A stretch of DNA of 64,000 nucleotides from Kribbella monticola (GTDB lineage: Bacteria > Actinomycetota > Actinomycetes > Propionibacteriales > Kribbellaceae). A program made the position numbers and the translations under genes. Location of the stretch: assembly GCF_003261635.1 (NCBI RefSeq), contig NZ_QFXK01000029.1:186001-250000 (forward strand). The letters are read 5' to 3'. Each line of letters opens with the position of its first letter. The stretch's first letter is position 1. Below the pieces are notes generated by a model that worked only from the letters and a program-made list of their open reading frames with translations, had not been told where the DNA came from and did not search any database. This document shows positions 42,370 through 50,625 of the stretch, in pieces.

Positions 42370-43540
42370 AGGTGCAGCTGCGGGTCGAGACTTCCTGGGT
42401 GGCCTTGAGCCCTGCGGTCGCGTCAGCGGCGACCTGGCCGGCGGTGAGGACGTAGCCGGTGCGGTTGTCCTCGACCGAGGCGGCGAACACCACGCCGTAC
42501 ACGGTGCCCCGGGGTGAGAGCAGCGGGCCGCCGGAGTTGCCGGGACGGACCGAAGCCCAGATGGAGAAGGCGCGCCGGGTGACGGTCTTGTCGCCGTAGA
42601 TGTCCGGGCCACGGAGCCGTTCCTCGGAGCGGATCCGGGCCGGCTCCGCGTCGAACGGGCCGTTCTCCGGGAAGCCGAGCACGACAGCAGCGGCGTCGGC
42701 CTTGCCGGCCTCGTCGAACCTCAGCGGCGTCGCGTTCAGCTTCGGGACGTACAGCACAGCGATGTCCACGCTCGGATCGAACAGCACCACGGTCGCGTCG
42801 TACGACTTGTCGCCCACCTCGACCTTGGGATTACCGACCCCGGCGACCACGTGCGCGTTCGTCATCACCCGCTGCGGGCCGTAGACGAACCCGGACCCTT
42901 CGAGCCCGCGCGAGCAGTTCGCGACCCCGGTGATCTTGGCGATCCGGCTGCGCGCGTCCCGGACCGCCGGTTGCCGCGCGATCGCCGCGTCCGGCGGCTG
43001 CGTGTCGCGGATCCGCTCCGGCACGAACGGGTCGAGGAACCGCGGAAACAGGTCGGTGTTGACCACGTCGTTGAACGCCTGCAACGCCTTGTCGGCACTG
43101 CTCGGCAACGCCTCGTCGACCTTCGCCAGCACCTCCGAGCCGCGGACGGCGGACGTGACGCTGGGGATCCGGGCACCGCTGACCGCGACCCCGAGCACCC
43201 AGGCGACGATCAGCACCGAGACCGCGGCCAGTACGGCCCCGCCGAGCGCGTCGACGGCCTTGACCGGCTTCCAGGAGATCTTGTTGCGCAGCTTCGACCC
43301 GAGGATCGCGCCGACGGTCCGCCCGATCGAGGCGAACAACACGACCAGCACCAGGGCGGCGAACGACACCTCGACACTCGGCGAGAACCGGTCCAGCACC
43401 CGCGGTACGCCGTACACGCCGATCGCCGCGCCGGCCATCAACCCGAGCGTGGCGCAGGCACCGAGCACGAAGCCCTCGACGTACCCCGAGATCGCCACCA
43501 GCAGCGTCACCACCAGCAGCGCGTAATCGAGACCGCTCAC
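42368..43540 (-). CDS. marP: Periplasmic serine protease MarP (CvpA-like membrane domain plus trypsin-like domain)
   Basis: The 390-residue protein has four N-terminal helices of the CvpA type, then a protease domain with H230 (TNAHVVAG), D259 (FDPSVDIAVL) and S336 (RPGNSGGPL). Two cysteines, C209 and C389, match the activating disulfide known in mycobacterial MarP. The protease is extracytoplasmic and, in mycobacteria, is needed for acid resistance through cleavage of a peptidoglycan hydrolase. Its GTG start overlaps the stop of the NUDIX gene (GTGA), and the order nth-tlpA-nudix-marP is conserved. Confidence 0.94.
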   Translation of the reverse strand: MSGLDYALLVVTLLVAISGYVEGFVLGACATLGLMAGAAIGVYGVPRVLDRFSPSVEVSFAALVLVVLFASIGRTVGAILGSKLRNKISWKPVKAVDALGGAVLAAVSVLIVAWVLGVAVSGARIPSVTSAVRGSEVLAKVDEALPSSADKALQAFNDVVNTDLFPRFLDPFVPERIRDTQPPDAAIARQPAVRDARSRIAKITGVANCSRGLEGSGFVYGPQRVMTNAHVVAGVGNPKVEVGDKSYDATVVLFDPSVDIAVLYVPKLNATPLRFDEAGKADAAAVVLGFPENGPFDAEPARIRSEERLRGPDIYGDKTVTRRAFSIWASVRPGNSGGPLLSPRGTVYGVVFAASVEDNRTGYVLTAGQVAADATAGLKATQEVSTRSCT

Positions 43541-44319
43541 TCCATGCCCTCCGGATGCCCCAGGTCGTGCTCGATGGCCGTCAGGCGGCGCATGTCTGCC
43601 GACCTCCGCCCGTCACTCCGCCAGGCCAACTCGACCAGCCGGTCGGGCAACGGTACGACGTTCGCCGGGTCCCAGTCCCGCGCCCAGCCGCCGAGGGTGA
43701 GCATTTTGTCCAGCAGCCCGGCGGTGAATCCCCAGATGAAGAGGTCACCCACGGTGAACGCGGGCCCGGTGAAACCGGACGGGTGCAGGCAACTGATCCG
43801 GTTCGCCGGGTCGGCGAGAGCCTCGATCGAGACCCGGTGCACGGAGGCGACCTCGGCCGGATCGACGACCGCCACCGGTGACGGCAGCCGCCAGTACCCG
43901 AGCACGGGCGAGACGCCGAAGTTGCTCACCGGCACCCAGAGCGCGGGCCAGACGGCGAACACGTCGACCCCGGCCGGATCCAGCCCGGTCTCCTCCTCGG
44001 CCTCCCGCAACGCGGTCCGGATCAGCCCATCCACACCGGTCCCGTCGGCCTCGTCGACCCGGCCGCCCGGGAAGGACATCTGGCCGGCATGGGACCGCAA
44101 CGTCCACGCCCGCTCGGTCAGCAACACGTCCGGCTCGTTGCTGCCGGCATCCGTTTCGTTGCCATCAGCAAGCAAAATCAGGACGGCGGACTGCCGAACG
44201 CTCGGGTCGTCGGGTGGCAGGAACCGGGACAGCTCGAGCGGATCGACCTGCTTGGAGGCCGTCGCCAACGGCTGCAGCCACTCGGGCAGCGGCACGTCGT
44301 ACGTCGTACTGGTCTTCAC
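43537..44319 (-). CDS. NUDIX hydrolase, CoA pyrophosphatase-like
   Basis: The 260-residue protein carries LLTERAWTLRSHAGQMSFPGGRVDEADGT, which matches the extended LLTKRS-x-x-LRxHxGxxxFPGG signature of CoA diphosphatases, and then the NUDIX box ending REAEEETGLD. These enzymes cleave CoA to phosphopantetheine and 3',5'-ADP. GTG 44319 overlaps the tlpA stop as GTGA. The box residues are intact. It is the second of four coupled genes with nth, tlpA and marP. Confidence 0.9.
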   Translation of the reverse strand: MKTSTTYDVPLPEWLQPLATASKQVDPLELSRFLPPDDPSVRQSAVLILLADGNETDAGSNEPDVLLTERAWTLRSHAGQMSFPGGRVDEADGTGVDGLIRTALREAEEETGLDPAGVDVFAVWPALWVPVSNFGVSPVLGYWRLPSPVAVVDPAEVASVHRVSIEALADPANRISCLHPSGFTGPAFTVGDLFIWGFTAGLLDKMLTLGGWARDWDPANVVPLPDRLVELAWRSDGRRSADMRRLTAIEHDLGHPEGME

Positions 44320-44927
44320 CAGCTCACTCCCAGCTTCTCCTCGACCAGCTGATCCAGCTCCTGCTGGGACTTGAAGGCGCCGTAGTGGATGTGCAGCAGC
44401 GCGCCCTTGGCGTCGACGAACGCGGTCAGCGGCGGCCCGCCGATCTTGAACGGGACACGGGTCTGCTTGTCGGAGTCGACCAGATGCGGATAGTCCAGCT
44501 TCTGCGCGATCGCGAACTTGACGGCCTCGTCCGCCCGCGGATCGTCGTAGTCGATGCCGATCAGCTTCACCTTGGCGCCGGCCTTCTTCTGCAGCTCGGC
44601 GAGGTACGGCGACTCCTGGCGGCAGGGCGGACACCACTGCGCCCAGACGTTGATCACCAACGGCCCGCGCAGGTCGGCCAGCCGGACGTCCGGGCCGTTG
44701 CCCAGACACGGCAGGCTGATGTCGGGGAGCCCGTTCGCCACCGGCGGCCGTGATTCCGCAGTGGGGCACGGCACCAGTTTGTCTGCTCCCGCGACCGCCT
44801 TGGCGCTGCCGGTCCCGGCCGCACCAGGTCCGGCCGCCGGCTGGTCCCCGCAACCCGCGAGCACGGCCAGGAGGGCGAGCGCAGCGAGCACGGCGTACCG
44901 GCGTACGGGCGGGCGGGGGTGGTTCAC
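44316..44927 (-). CDS. TlpA/ResA-like thioredoxin-fold lipoprotein
   Basis: The 203-residue protein has a lipoprotein signal ([20 protein letters not shown]26 lipidated) and a thioredoxin fold with WAQWCPPC (C99, C102) as redox site. The cis-proline loop reads GGPPLTAFV. Such proteins reduce or exchange disulfides outside the membrane, for example in cytochrome c maturation. The adjacent marP needs a disulfide for activity, so a functional link is attractive but unproven. It starts at GTG 44927 in a GTGA overlap with nth. Confidence 0.9.
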   Translation of the reverse strand: MNHPRPPVRRYAVLAALALLAVLAGCGDQPAAGPGAAGTGSAKAVAGADKLVPCPTAESRPPVANGLPDISLPCLGNGPDVRLADLRGPLVINVWAQWCPPCRQESPYLAELQKKAGAKVKLIGIDYDDPRADEAVKFAIAQKLDYPHLVDSDKQTRVPFKIGGPPLTAFVDAKGALLHIHYGAFKSQQELDQLVEEKLGVSW

Positions 44928-45691
44928 GCCGGGACCTTGACCAGCTTTGCGGCGAGGTCCGGGTCGGTCGGGCCTTCGCCGAACGAGGGGCACCATTGGG
45001 CGATCGGGCAGGCGCCGCAGGCGGGCTTCTTGGCGTGGCACCGGCGGCGGCCGTGGAAGATCAGCCGGTGCGACAGCATGGTCCAGTCCTTCTTCGGGAA
45101 CAGGTCGCCGATCAGGTGCTCGACCTTGACCGGATCGGTCTCCTCGGTCCAGCCGAACCGTCGTACCAGCCGTCCGAAGTGGGTGTCGACGGTGATACCG
45201 GGAACCCCGAAAGCATTGCCCAGTACGACGTTCGCCGTTTTGCGGCCGGTCCCTGGGAGCTTGACCAGCTCCTCCAGCTTGCCCGGCACCACTCCGTCGT
45301 AGTCGTCGACGAGCGCCTGGCCGAGCTTCATCAGGCTGTTGGTCTTGGCCCGGAAGAACCCGGTCGGCTTGAGGATGACCTCCATCTCCTCCCGATCCGC
45401 CTCGGCGTACGCCTTGGCGTCCGGGTACTTCGCGAACAGCGTCGGGGTCACCTTGTTGACCATCACATCGGTGGTCTGGGCGGACAGGATGGTGGCGACC
45501 AGCAACTCCAGCGGGGTGGTGAAGTCGAGCTCGCAGTGGGCGTCCGGATAGGTGTCGGTGAGCACCTTGTGCATCTTCCGCGCCCGCCGCACCAGCTGGG
45601 AGTGCGTCTCGCCGGCGAACACCGGCGCCTTCCGGGGCAGTTTCAGAGGTACCGCGGAGGTCGTCAGGGCCGCGGCAGGCTGGATCGGCAT
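44924..45691 (-). CDS. nth: Endonuclease III
   Basis: The 255-residue DNA glycosylase/AP lyase has the HhH-GPD motif [18 protein letters not shown] with K151, then VDTH with D169, and a 4Fe-4S cluster C218-x6-C225-x2-C228-x5-C234. It removes oxidised pyrimidines and nicks the abasic site in base excision repair. ATG 45691 is chosen because TAGGCT is seven bases upstream on this strand; a GTG eight codons earlier has no such support. It heads the nth-tlpA-nudix-marP operon. Confidence 0.95.
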   Translation of the reverse strand: MPIQPAAALTTSAVPLKLPRKAPVFAGETHSQLVRRARKMHKVLTDTYPDAHCELDFTTPLELLVATILSAQTTDVMVNKVTPTLFAKYPDAKAYAEADREEMEVILKPTGFFRAKTNSLMKLGQALVDDYDGVVPGKLEELVKLPGTGRKTANVVLGNAFGVPGITVDTHFGRLVRRFGWTEETDPVKVEHLIGDLFPKKDWTMLSHRLIFHGRRRCHAKKPACGACPIAQWCPSFGEGPTDPDLAAKLVKVPA

Positions 45692-45698
45692 GCAGGCC

Positions 45699-45704
45699 AG
45701 CCTA
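45699..45704 (-). promoter_or_regulatory. -10 element TAGGCT of the leaderless nth promoter
   Basis: On the minus strand TAGGCT is seven bases before ATG 45691; no ribosome binding site is present. Confidence 0.65.
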
Positions 45705-45747
45705 CGTGCGGCCACCTACAAGAAACCTCCTCGTCCGGCGGCCGGGG

Positions 45748-46353
45748 TCAGATCCAGCCCGCGTCGACGGCGATCCGGATCGCGTCGACCTGGGTGCGCG
45801 CGTGCAGCTTGGCGACGATCGAGCTCAGGTAGTTGCGGACGGTGGCGGTGGAGATGAACAGCTCCGCCCCGATCTGCTGCGCCGCGGAGCCGCCGGCCGA
45901 CAGCCGCAGTACGTCGATCTCGCGGGGCGTCAGCGGATTGGGCGGGAGTTTCAGTGCGGCGGCCGCCACCTGCGGATCCACCACCTGGATCCCGGCCACC
46001 ACCTGCCGGATCGCGTCGGCGAGTGCCTGTGGCGAGACGTCCTTGCTGAGAAAGCCACCGGCCTGCGAGGTCATGGCGCGGCGCAGGTTGGCGGGACTGC
46101 CGAACGCCGTGAGAATCAACGTCGCGCAGCTCGGCAACTGCTCGCGGAGCGCGACGGCCGCGGCCAGACCGTCCTGGCCGGGCATCTCGATGTCGATCAC
46201 CGCGACGTCCGGACGCAGGTCGAGCGCGGTCGGCACGATCAGGTCGCCGCAGAAGACCTCGGCCACCACCTCGAAGTCCGGCTGCTGCTCGAGCAGATTG
46301 CGCAGGGCGGCCCGGAAGAGCTTCATGTCGTCAGCCAGCAGGACGCGGATCAA
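45748..46353 (-). CDS. NarL/LuxR-type response regulator (orphan)
   Basis: The 201-residue protein has a receiver domain (LLADDMKLFRAALRNLL, phospho-acceptor D54 in VIDIEMPGQDG, KDVS with the conserved lysine) and a LuxR helix-turn-helix (PLTPREIDVLRLSAGGSAAQQIGAELFISTATVRNYLSSIVAKL, named by ends). It resembles DesR-type membrane-stress regulators. No histidine kinase gene lies next to it, so the partner is elsewhere. It sits in the block inserted between nth and crp. Confidence 0.92.
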   Translation of the reverse strand: MIRVLLADDMKLFRAALRNLLEQQPDFEVVAEVFCGDLIVPTALDLRPDVAVIDIEMPGQDGLAAAVALREQLPSCATLILTAFGSPANLRRAMTSQAGGFLSKDVSPQALADAIRQVVAGIQVVDPQVAAAALKLPPNPLTPREIDVLRLSAGGSAAQQIGAELFISTATVRNYLSSIVAKLHARTQVDAIRIAVDAGWI

Positions 46354-46500
46354 AGGCTTCTCCGGCTCGCGGCGGCCTCGTCCGGGCGTGACATATTCAC
46401 AGCCGAGAAGGTGATCACGTCTCTGTCCTCAGGTCCAGCGGGACCGCAGACTCTGAGCAGACATCGTTCGAGAACGGAGACTGCCGGGTGCGCGGACAGA

Positions 46501-47169
46501 TCATCGATCGGCCGGGGTGTTGAGGATGCCGTTGACGAGGACCTGGATCGCCCAGCGGTCGCGGTCGCCGGCCGAGAACAGTGCGTCGCCCATCGACGTG
46601 AGCAGCGGGTAGCGATCGGCCGGCAGGTCGGCGTACAGCTTGCGCACCTCGGCGATGTGGTCGGCCGCGTTCATCTTCTTGGTGTTGTACGCGGCCTGCT
46701 CGGCACCGGCCACGGTGATGTGCAGGTAGAGGAGGTCGACCGCCCAGGCGGCGGTCGTGTCGTCGAGACCGCCCTCCTTGAGCAGCGCCAGCATCCTGTC
46801 CATCACCAGCAGCGCGTTGAGGCCGGTCGGGATGCCACCGAGGGCGACCAGCGCCAGACCCTCGTGCCGGCTCATCGCGTCGATCGAGTTGGCGACCAGC
46901 ACCTGGAGCCGCTCCTGCCAGGAGCCCTCCGCCGGGAACCGGACCCGCCCCAGCGCCTCGTCGAGCATCGCGGCCAACAGGTCGTCGCGGTTCTTCACGT
47001 AGACGTAGAGGGACGCGGCGCCGGTGTCGAGCACCTGGGCGACCCGGCGCATGGTCAGCGCGTCCAGGCCTTCGCGGTCCAGCACCCGTAGACCGGTCCG
47101 GACGATCACGGCGCGGCTGAGCGGAGCCTTGGCGGGCCGGGCTCGGCGGCTGACGGGTTCTGCGCTCAT
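46501..47169 (-). CDS. TetR-family repressor of the adjacent MFS exporter
   Basis: The 222-residue protein has a TetR N-terminus (RAVIVRTGLRVLDREGLDALTMRRVAQVLDTGAASLYVYVKNRDDLLAAML, with the recognition helix at TGAASLYVYVK) and a TetR_C-like effector domain. It is divergent from the exporter gene. Two perfect dyads ACGAAC-N3-GTTCGT lie between them. ATG 47169 is supported by TAGGCT seven bases upstream. Its ligand is probably a substrate of the exporter. Confidence 0.92.
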   Translation of the reverse strand: MSAEPVSRRARPAKAPLSRAVIVRTGLRVLDREGLDALTMRRVAQVLDTGAASLYVYVKNRDDLLAAMLDEALGRVRFPAEGSWQERLQVLVANSIDAMSRHEGLALVALGGIPTGLNALLVMDRMLALLKEGGLDDTTAAWAVDLLYLHITVAGAEQAAYNTKKMNAADHIAEVRKLYADLPADRYPLLTSMGDALFSAGDRDRWAIQVLVNGILNTPADR

Positions 47170-47176
47170 GCGGCAG

Positions 47177-47182
47177 AGCCTA
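47177..47182 (-). promoter_or_regulatory. -10 element TAGGCT of the leaderless tetR promoter
   Basis: TAGGCT on the minus strand is seven bases before ATG 47169. Confidence 0.6.
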
Positions 47183-47201
47183 CTACCGAACACCGTTTGA
47201 C

Positions 47202-47216
47202 ACGAACGTTGTTCGT
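47202..47216. promoter_or_regulatory. TetR operator copy 1
   Basis: ACGAACGTTGTTCGT, perfect arms ACGAAC/GTTCGT with a 3-base centre. It is on the tetR side of the shared promoter region. A decayed third copy (CCGAAC-N3-GTTTGA) lies at 47186-47200. Confidence 0.8.
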
Positions 47217-47229
47217 TACCTACCGTCTG

Positions 47230-47244
47230 ACGAACAGTGTTCGT
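47230..47244. promoter_or_regulatory. TetR operator copy 2
   Basis: ACGAACAGTGTTCGT, same arms, 28 bases from copy 1 and 29 bases before the exporter ATG. Confidence 0.8.
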
Positions 47245-47272
47245 CACGATCAACGTTCGCCAGGAGGAAACC

Positions 47273-48673
47273 ATGGCAGTACTCGACGCTCCGGCCGGCA
47301 GCCGCCACCGGTGGGCGGTGCTGGCCGTGATCCTCGCGGCCGAGATCGTCGACCTGCTCGACTCGACCATCACCAACATCGCCGCGCCGACCATCACCCG
47401 GGCCCTGCACGGCGGCGACTCACTCGTCCAGTGGCTCGGCTCCAGCTACGCGCTCGCCCTCGGCGTCCTGCTCGTGGTCGGTGGCAGGCTCGGCGACCGG
47501 TTCGGCCGCCGCCGGCTGTTCCTGATCGGCATCGCCGGCTTCACGCTCGCCTCGATCGCGTGCGGCCTGGCCTGGGACCCGTCCTCGATCATCGTGGCCC
47601 GGCTGCTCCAAGGCGCCTTCGGTGCCGTCTTGATCCCGCAGGGCTTCGGCATCCTCGGCGCGGTGTTCCCGCGCGACGAGATCGGCAAGGCCTTCAGCGC
47701 CTTCGGCCCGACCCTGGGCCTGTCCGCCGTGGCGGGTCCGATCCTGGCCGGGTTCCTGATCGACGCCGACCCGTTCGGGCTCGGCTGGCGGGCGATGTTC
47801 CTGATCAACATCCTGCTCGGCGGCGCGGCGACGGTTGCCGCCGTCCGGCTGCTCCCTCGCGACGACGGCGACCCGGCGGTCTCGGTCGACGGCCTCGGCT
47901 CCGGACTGCTCGGCGCGGCCATGTTCGGCCTGCTGTACGGCCTGATCGAAGGCTCCGGCACCGGCTGGACGCCGGGCCCGATCGCCTTCCTCGCCGGCGG
48001 GGTGGTCTTCGCCGGACTCTTCGCCTGGCGACAGGCCACGGCCGCCAACCCGCTGATCAAGCCCTCACTGCTGAAGAACCGCGGCTTCACCTCCGGGCTG
48101 CTGCTCGGCATCGTCTTCTTCGCCGCCGTCGCCGGACTGCTCTACGTGATCTCCCTCTTCCTGCAGAACGGCCTCGGCTACACACCACTGCGGGCTGCCG
48201 CCGTCGGTATGGCGCCGATCGCCGCGGGCATCGTGATCGCCTCGATCTCCTGCTACCAACTGATCGCCAAACTCGGCCGCACCCTCGTCTTCATCGGCCT
48301 GCTCATCACCCTGACCGGCACTGCCGCCCTGTACGCCGTGGTGCACGTCTCCGGTGTCCCCGTCGGCGCCCTCGTCCCCGCGGTCTTCGTGATCGGCCTC
48401 GGCATGGGCACCTGCTTCGGCACCATCTACGACGTCACGATGGGCGACACCGATCCGGACGAGGCCGGCAGCGGCAGCGGCTCACTCGCCGCCGTCCAGC
48501 AACTCGCCAACGCCATCGGCGCGGCGGCCGTCACCACCGTCTACTTCAGATCTCTCGGCCACGGCCAGCTCCATGCCGTCAGCACCAGCCTCGTCCTCGT
48601 CGCGGGAGTCGCCCTCCTGAGTTGCTGCGTGGTCTGGCTGTTGCCCCGAAAAGCCCCTGTCCAGCACCACTGA
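47273..48673 (+). CDS. MFS drug exporter, DHA2 (EmrB/QacA) type, 14 helices
   Basis: The 466-residue protein has about 14 hydrophobic helices and the DHA2 landmarks: VDLLDSTITNIAAPTI (motif D1-like, acidic residue in helix 1), GGRLGDRFGRRRLF (motif A) and GPTLGLSAVAGPILAGFL (motif C of exporters). It would expel lipophilic compounds using the proton gradient. AGGAGG lies before ATG 47273. It is divergent from its TetR repressor, and an NmrA-like gene follows after 16 bases, so the three form one module. Confidence 0.93.
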   Translation: MAVLDAPAGSRHRWAVLAVILAAEIVDLLDSTITNIAAPTITRALHGGDSLVQWLGSSYALALGVLLVVGGRLGDRFGRRRLFLIGIAGFTLASIACGLAWDPSSIIVARLLQGAFGAVLIPQGFGILGAVFPRDEIGKAFSAFGPTLGLSAVAGPILAGFLIDADPFGLGWRAMFLINILLGGAATVAAVRLLPRDDGDPAVSVDGLGSGLLGAAMFGLLYGLIEGSGTGWTPGPIAFLAGGVVFAGLFAWRQATAANPLIKPSLLKNRGFTSGLLLGIVFFAAVAGLLYVISLFLQNGLGYTPLRAAAVGMAPIAAGIVIASISCYQLIAKLGRTLVFIGLLITLTGTAALYAVVHVSGVPVGALVPAVFVIGLGMGTCFGTIYDVTMGDTDPDEAGSGSGSLAAVQQLANAIGAAAVTTVYFRSLGHGQLHAVSTSLVLVAGVALLSCCVVWLLPRKAPVQHH

Positions 48674-48689
48674 ACCTCAAGGAACCATC

Positions 48690-49520
48690 ATGATTCTCGT
48701 CACCGGAGGCCGCGGCGCGGTCGCCACCCACCTGACCACCCTGCTCGTCGAGCACAACCACGCCGTACAGGTCGCCTCGGCCGATCCCGGCAAGCTCGAT
48801 CCGCCGCCCGGCGTCCCGACGATCAAGCTCGACCTCACGGACCCGGCCACCTTCGCAGCAGCGCTGGCCGGCATCGACTCGGTCTTCCTGTACGCCTCGT
48901 CGGCGCACATCACCGAGTTCGTCGCCGAGGCCGAAGCTGCCGGCGTACGGCACATCGTGGTGCTGTCGACCGCCGCGGTGCTCGGCCCCGACGCCGAGAC
49001 CGACCACCTCGCCAAGTCGCACCTCGATGTGGAGAACGCCGTCCGGAAGTCCTCGATCGCCACAACGATCCTGCGACCCGGCTCGTTCGCGGCCAACGCC
49101 GGCGCCTGGGCCTGGTCGATCAAGTCCGGCAGCCCGGTCAGCCTGCCGTTCCCCAACGCACACAACGATCCCATCCACGAGCGCGACGTCGCCGAGGCAG
49201 CCTTCGCCGTCCTGACCGAGCCGCGGTTCCAGCAGCGCGAGTACGTCCTGAGCGGGCCCGAATCGCTCACCTTCACCGAGCAGATCGACCAGCTCGCCGC
49301 TGCCACCGGCCGGACCATCAGCGTCAACCACGTCACTCCGGAGTACTGGAAGAACGCGATGGCCGACTACGTCCCGGAACCGTACGCCGACGCTCTCCTC
49401 AACTGGTGGAGATCCACCGACGGCAAGCCCGTGCAGCTGACCGGCACCGTCGAAGAACTCACCGGCCACCCCGCCCGCTCCTTCGCCACCTGGGCGCAGG
49501 ACCACCTCAACGACTTCTGA
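48690..49520 (+). CDS. NmrA-like NAD(P)-binding oxidoreductase
   Basis: The 276-residue atypical SDR starts MILVTGGRGAVATHL with a GGxGxxA-type nucleotide loop, then VQVASADPGKL, LDLTDPATFAAALAG and VVLSTAAVLG. TILRPGSFAANAGAWA is the block found in NmrA/quinone oxidoreductase-2-like proteins. No YxxxK is seen, as usual for this group. It follows the exporter gene in the same direction and behind AAGGA, so it is probably induced with it. Confidence 0.87.
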   Translation: MILVTGGRGAVATHLTTLLVEHNHAVQVASADPGKLDPPPGVPTIKLDLTDPATFAAALAGIDSVFLYASSAHITEFVAEAEAAGVRHIVVLSTAAVLGPDAETDHLAKSHLDVENAVRKSSIATTILRPGSFAANAGAWAWSIKSGSPVSLPFPNAHNDPIHERDVAEAAFAVLTEPRFQQREYVLSGPESLTFTEQIDQLAAATGRTISVNHVTPEYWKNAMADYVPEPYADALLNWWRSTDGKPVQLTGTVEELTGHPARSFATWAQDHLNDF

Positions 49521-49533
49521 GACAAGGACTTCC

Positions 49534-49986
49534 ATGCGCATCCCGAGAAAGATTCTGGCCACCGTCATGCTGGCGGCAACAGCAGCCGGCCTCACAGCAC
49601 TCCCTGCCTCCGCGGCCGGCAGTGCCTACCTCTCGCAGAACAACTACCTCGACAACTACGCACCGGTGGGCTCTGCCCCGATCTGTGTCCACCGCACGAT
49701 TTTCATTGCCAAGGGCAACTACCTCTGGTCGGAATTCGTCGACAGGCTGAGCGAATGGGACTCCCGCACCATCTATCTGAGGGAGGACACCTACACCTGG
49801 ACCGTCTGCATCCAGGTGGTCGGGAAGTACTCGTACAACGTCTCGAAGTACCAGGAGACCAGCCGGCTCCGGGGATCGGCCGGCGGCGAGGCAACCCCCT
49901 TGTCTGCCCTCAGCTACCTGGGTAGCAGCACCAGCGCCTCCCGCACTTACAACTGGGGATCGCAACTTCTGCCGCTCGACTTCTGA
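49534..49986 (+). CDS. Small secreted protein of unknown function
   Basis: The 150-residue protein has a signal peptide (RKILATVMLAATAAGLTALPASA, cleavage after ASA) and a mature part of about 120 residues rich in Y, S and N: YLSQNNYLDNYAPVG, YLWSEFVDRLSEWDSRTIYL and TYTWTVCIQVV. Two cysteines (SAPICVH, TVCIQ) may pair. I recognise no family. It follows the exporter module 13 bases downstream and is the last gene before the convergent padR, so it may be regulated by the TetR. Confidence 0.75.
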   Translation: MRIPRKILATVMLAATAAGLTALPASAAGSAYLSQNNYLDNYAPVGSAPICVHRTIFIAKGNYLWSEFVDRLSEWDSRTIYLREDTYTWTVCIQVVGKYSYNVSKYQETSRLRGSAGGEATPLSALSYLGSSTSASRTYNWGSQLLPLDF

Positions 49987-49999
49987 GGCTCGCGGGCGC

Positions 50000-50518
50000 T
50001 TACTTGTTCTTGACCTGGGTGAGCGCCCAGCGGGCCCAGTCGCGTTGCATCGCGCTGAAGCGCCGGCCGTACTCCAGCGCGATGCGGCCGTAGACGGACA
50101 GGTCGTCGTCGTCCCAGTCGATCGAATCGTCGAGAGCCTTCAGGTTCGCGTGCAATTCGGCGGCATGCGCGGCCTGACCGTCGAGGTAGTCGCGGGCCTG
50201 CTGGGGCGTGAGGACACCGAGGAAGAACACCCTGAGCAGGACATCGCTGCGAGTGGTGCGCTGCGGCTCGGTCTCGGTCAGCCAGCGGCGCAGTTCGGCC
50301 AGGCCGGGATCGGTCAGCGTGTACTCCTTGCGTCCGCGCGGGCCCTGCTCGGAGACCACGATCAGGCCGGCGTCGGCGAGCTTCGTCAGCTCGCCGTAGA
50401 TCTGGCTCTGGGTGGCCGGCCAGACATTGGCCAGTGAGGTGTCGAACGTTTTCAGCAGGTCGTAGCCGCTGGCGGGGTGATCGACCAGCAGCCCGAGCAG
50501 GGCGTGACGCAGGCTCAT
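50000..50518 (-). CDS. PadR-family regulator
   Basis: The 172-residue protein has the PadR N-terminus (SLRHALLGLLVDHPASGYDLLKTF, PATQSQIYGELTKLADAGLIVV, GRKEYTLTDPGLAELRRWL) and the C-terminal helical Vir_act_alpha_C domain (LLRVFFLGVLTPQQARDYL). ATG 50518 begins the family motif; a TAAGCT lies eight bases upstream on this strand. It is divergent from the membrane protein/carotenoid oxygenase genes, with two direct repeats containing GACATGTC between them, so it most likely represses them. Confidence 0.9.
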   Translation of the reverse strand: MSLRHALLGLLVDHPASGYDLLKTFDTSLANVWPATQSQIYGELTKLADAGLIVVSEQGPRGRKEYTLTDPGLAELRRWLTETEPQRTTRSDVLLRVFFLGVLTPQQARDYLDGQAAHAAELHANLKALDDSIDWDDDDLSVYGRIALEYGRRFSAMQRDWARWALTQVKNK

Positions 50519-50538
50519 ACCGGGCAAGCTTACCTTCC

Positions 50539-50552
50539 ACTCTTGACATGTC
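50539..50552 (+). promoter_or_regulatory. PadR-site repeat 1, ACTCTTGACATGTC
   Basis: The repeat contains the 8-bp palindrome GACATGTC and also the -35 box TTGACA (50543-50548) of the rightward promoter. Confidence 0.65.
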
Positions 50553-50572
50553 CAGAGTTGACGTTCTACTTT
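50543..50572 (+). promoter_or_regulatory. Promoter TTGACA, 18 bases, TACTTT
   Basis: -35 at 50543-50548 and -10 at 50567-50572 would give a start near 50579, before AGGAG (50612-50616) and ATG 50626. Both boxes lie in the repeats. Confidence 0.6.
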
Positions 50573-50581
50573 TGACATGTC
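50568..50581 (+). promoter_or_regulatory. PadR-site repeat 2, ACTTTTGACATGTC
   Basis: A direct repeat of 50539-50552 with one changed base, 29 bases on, covering the -10 box and start site. Confidence 0.65.
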
Positions 50582-50625
50582 GCGATCGGAATGTCCGGTC
50601 GGCCGCCACCTAGGAGCACACCCTG

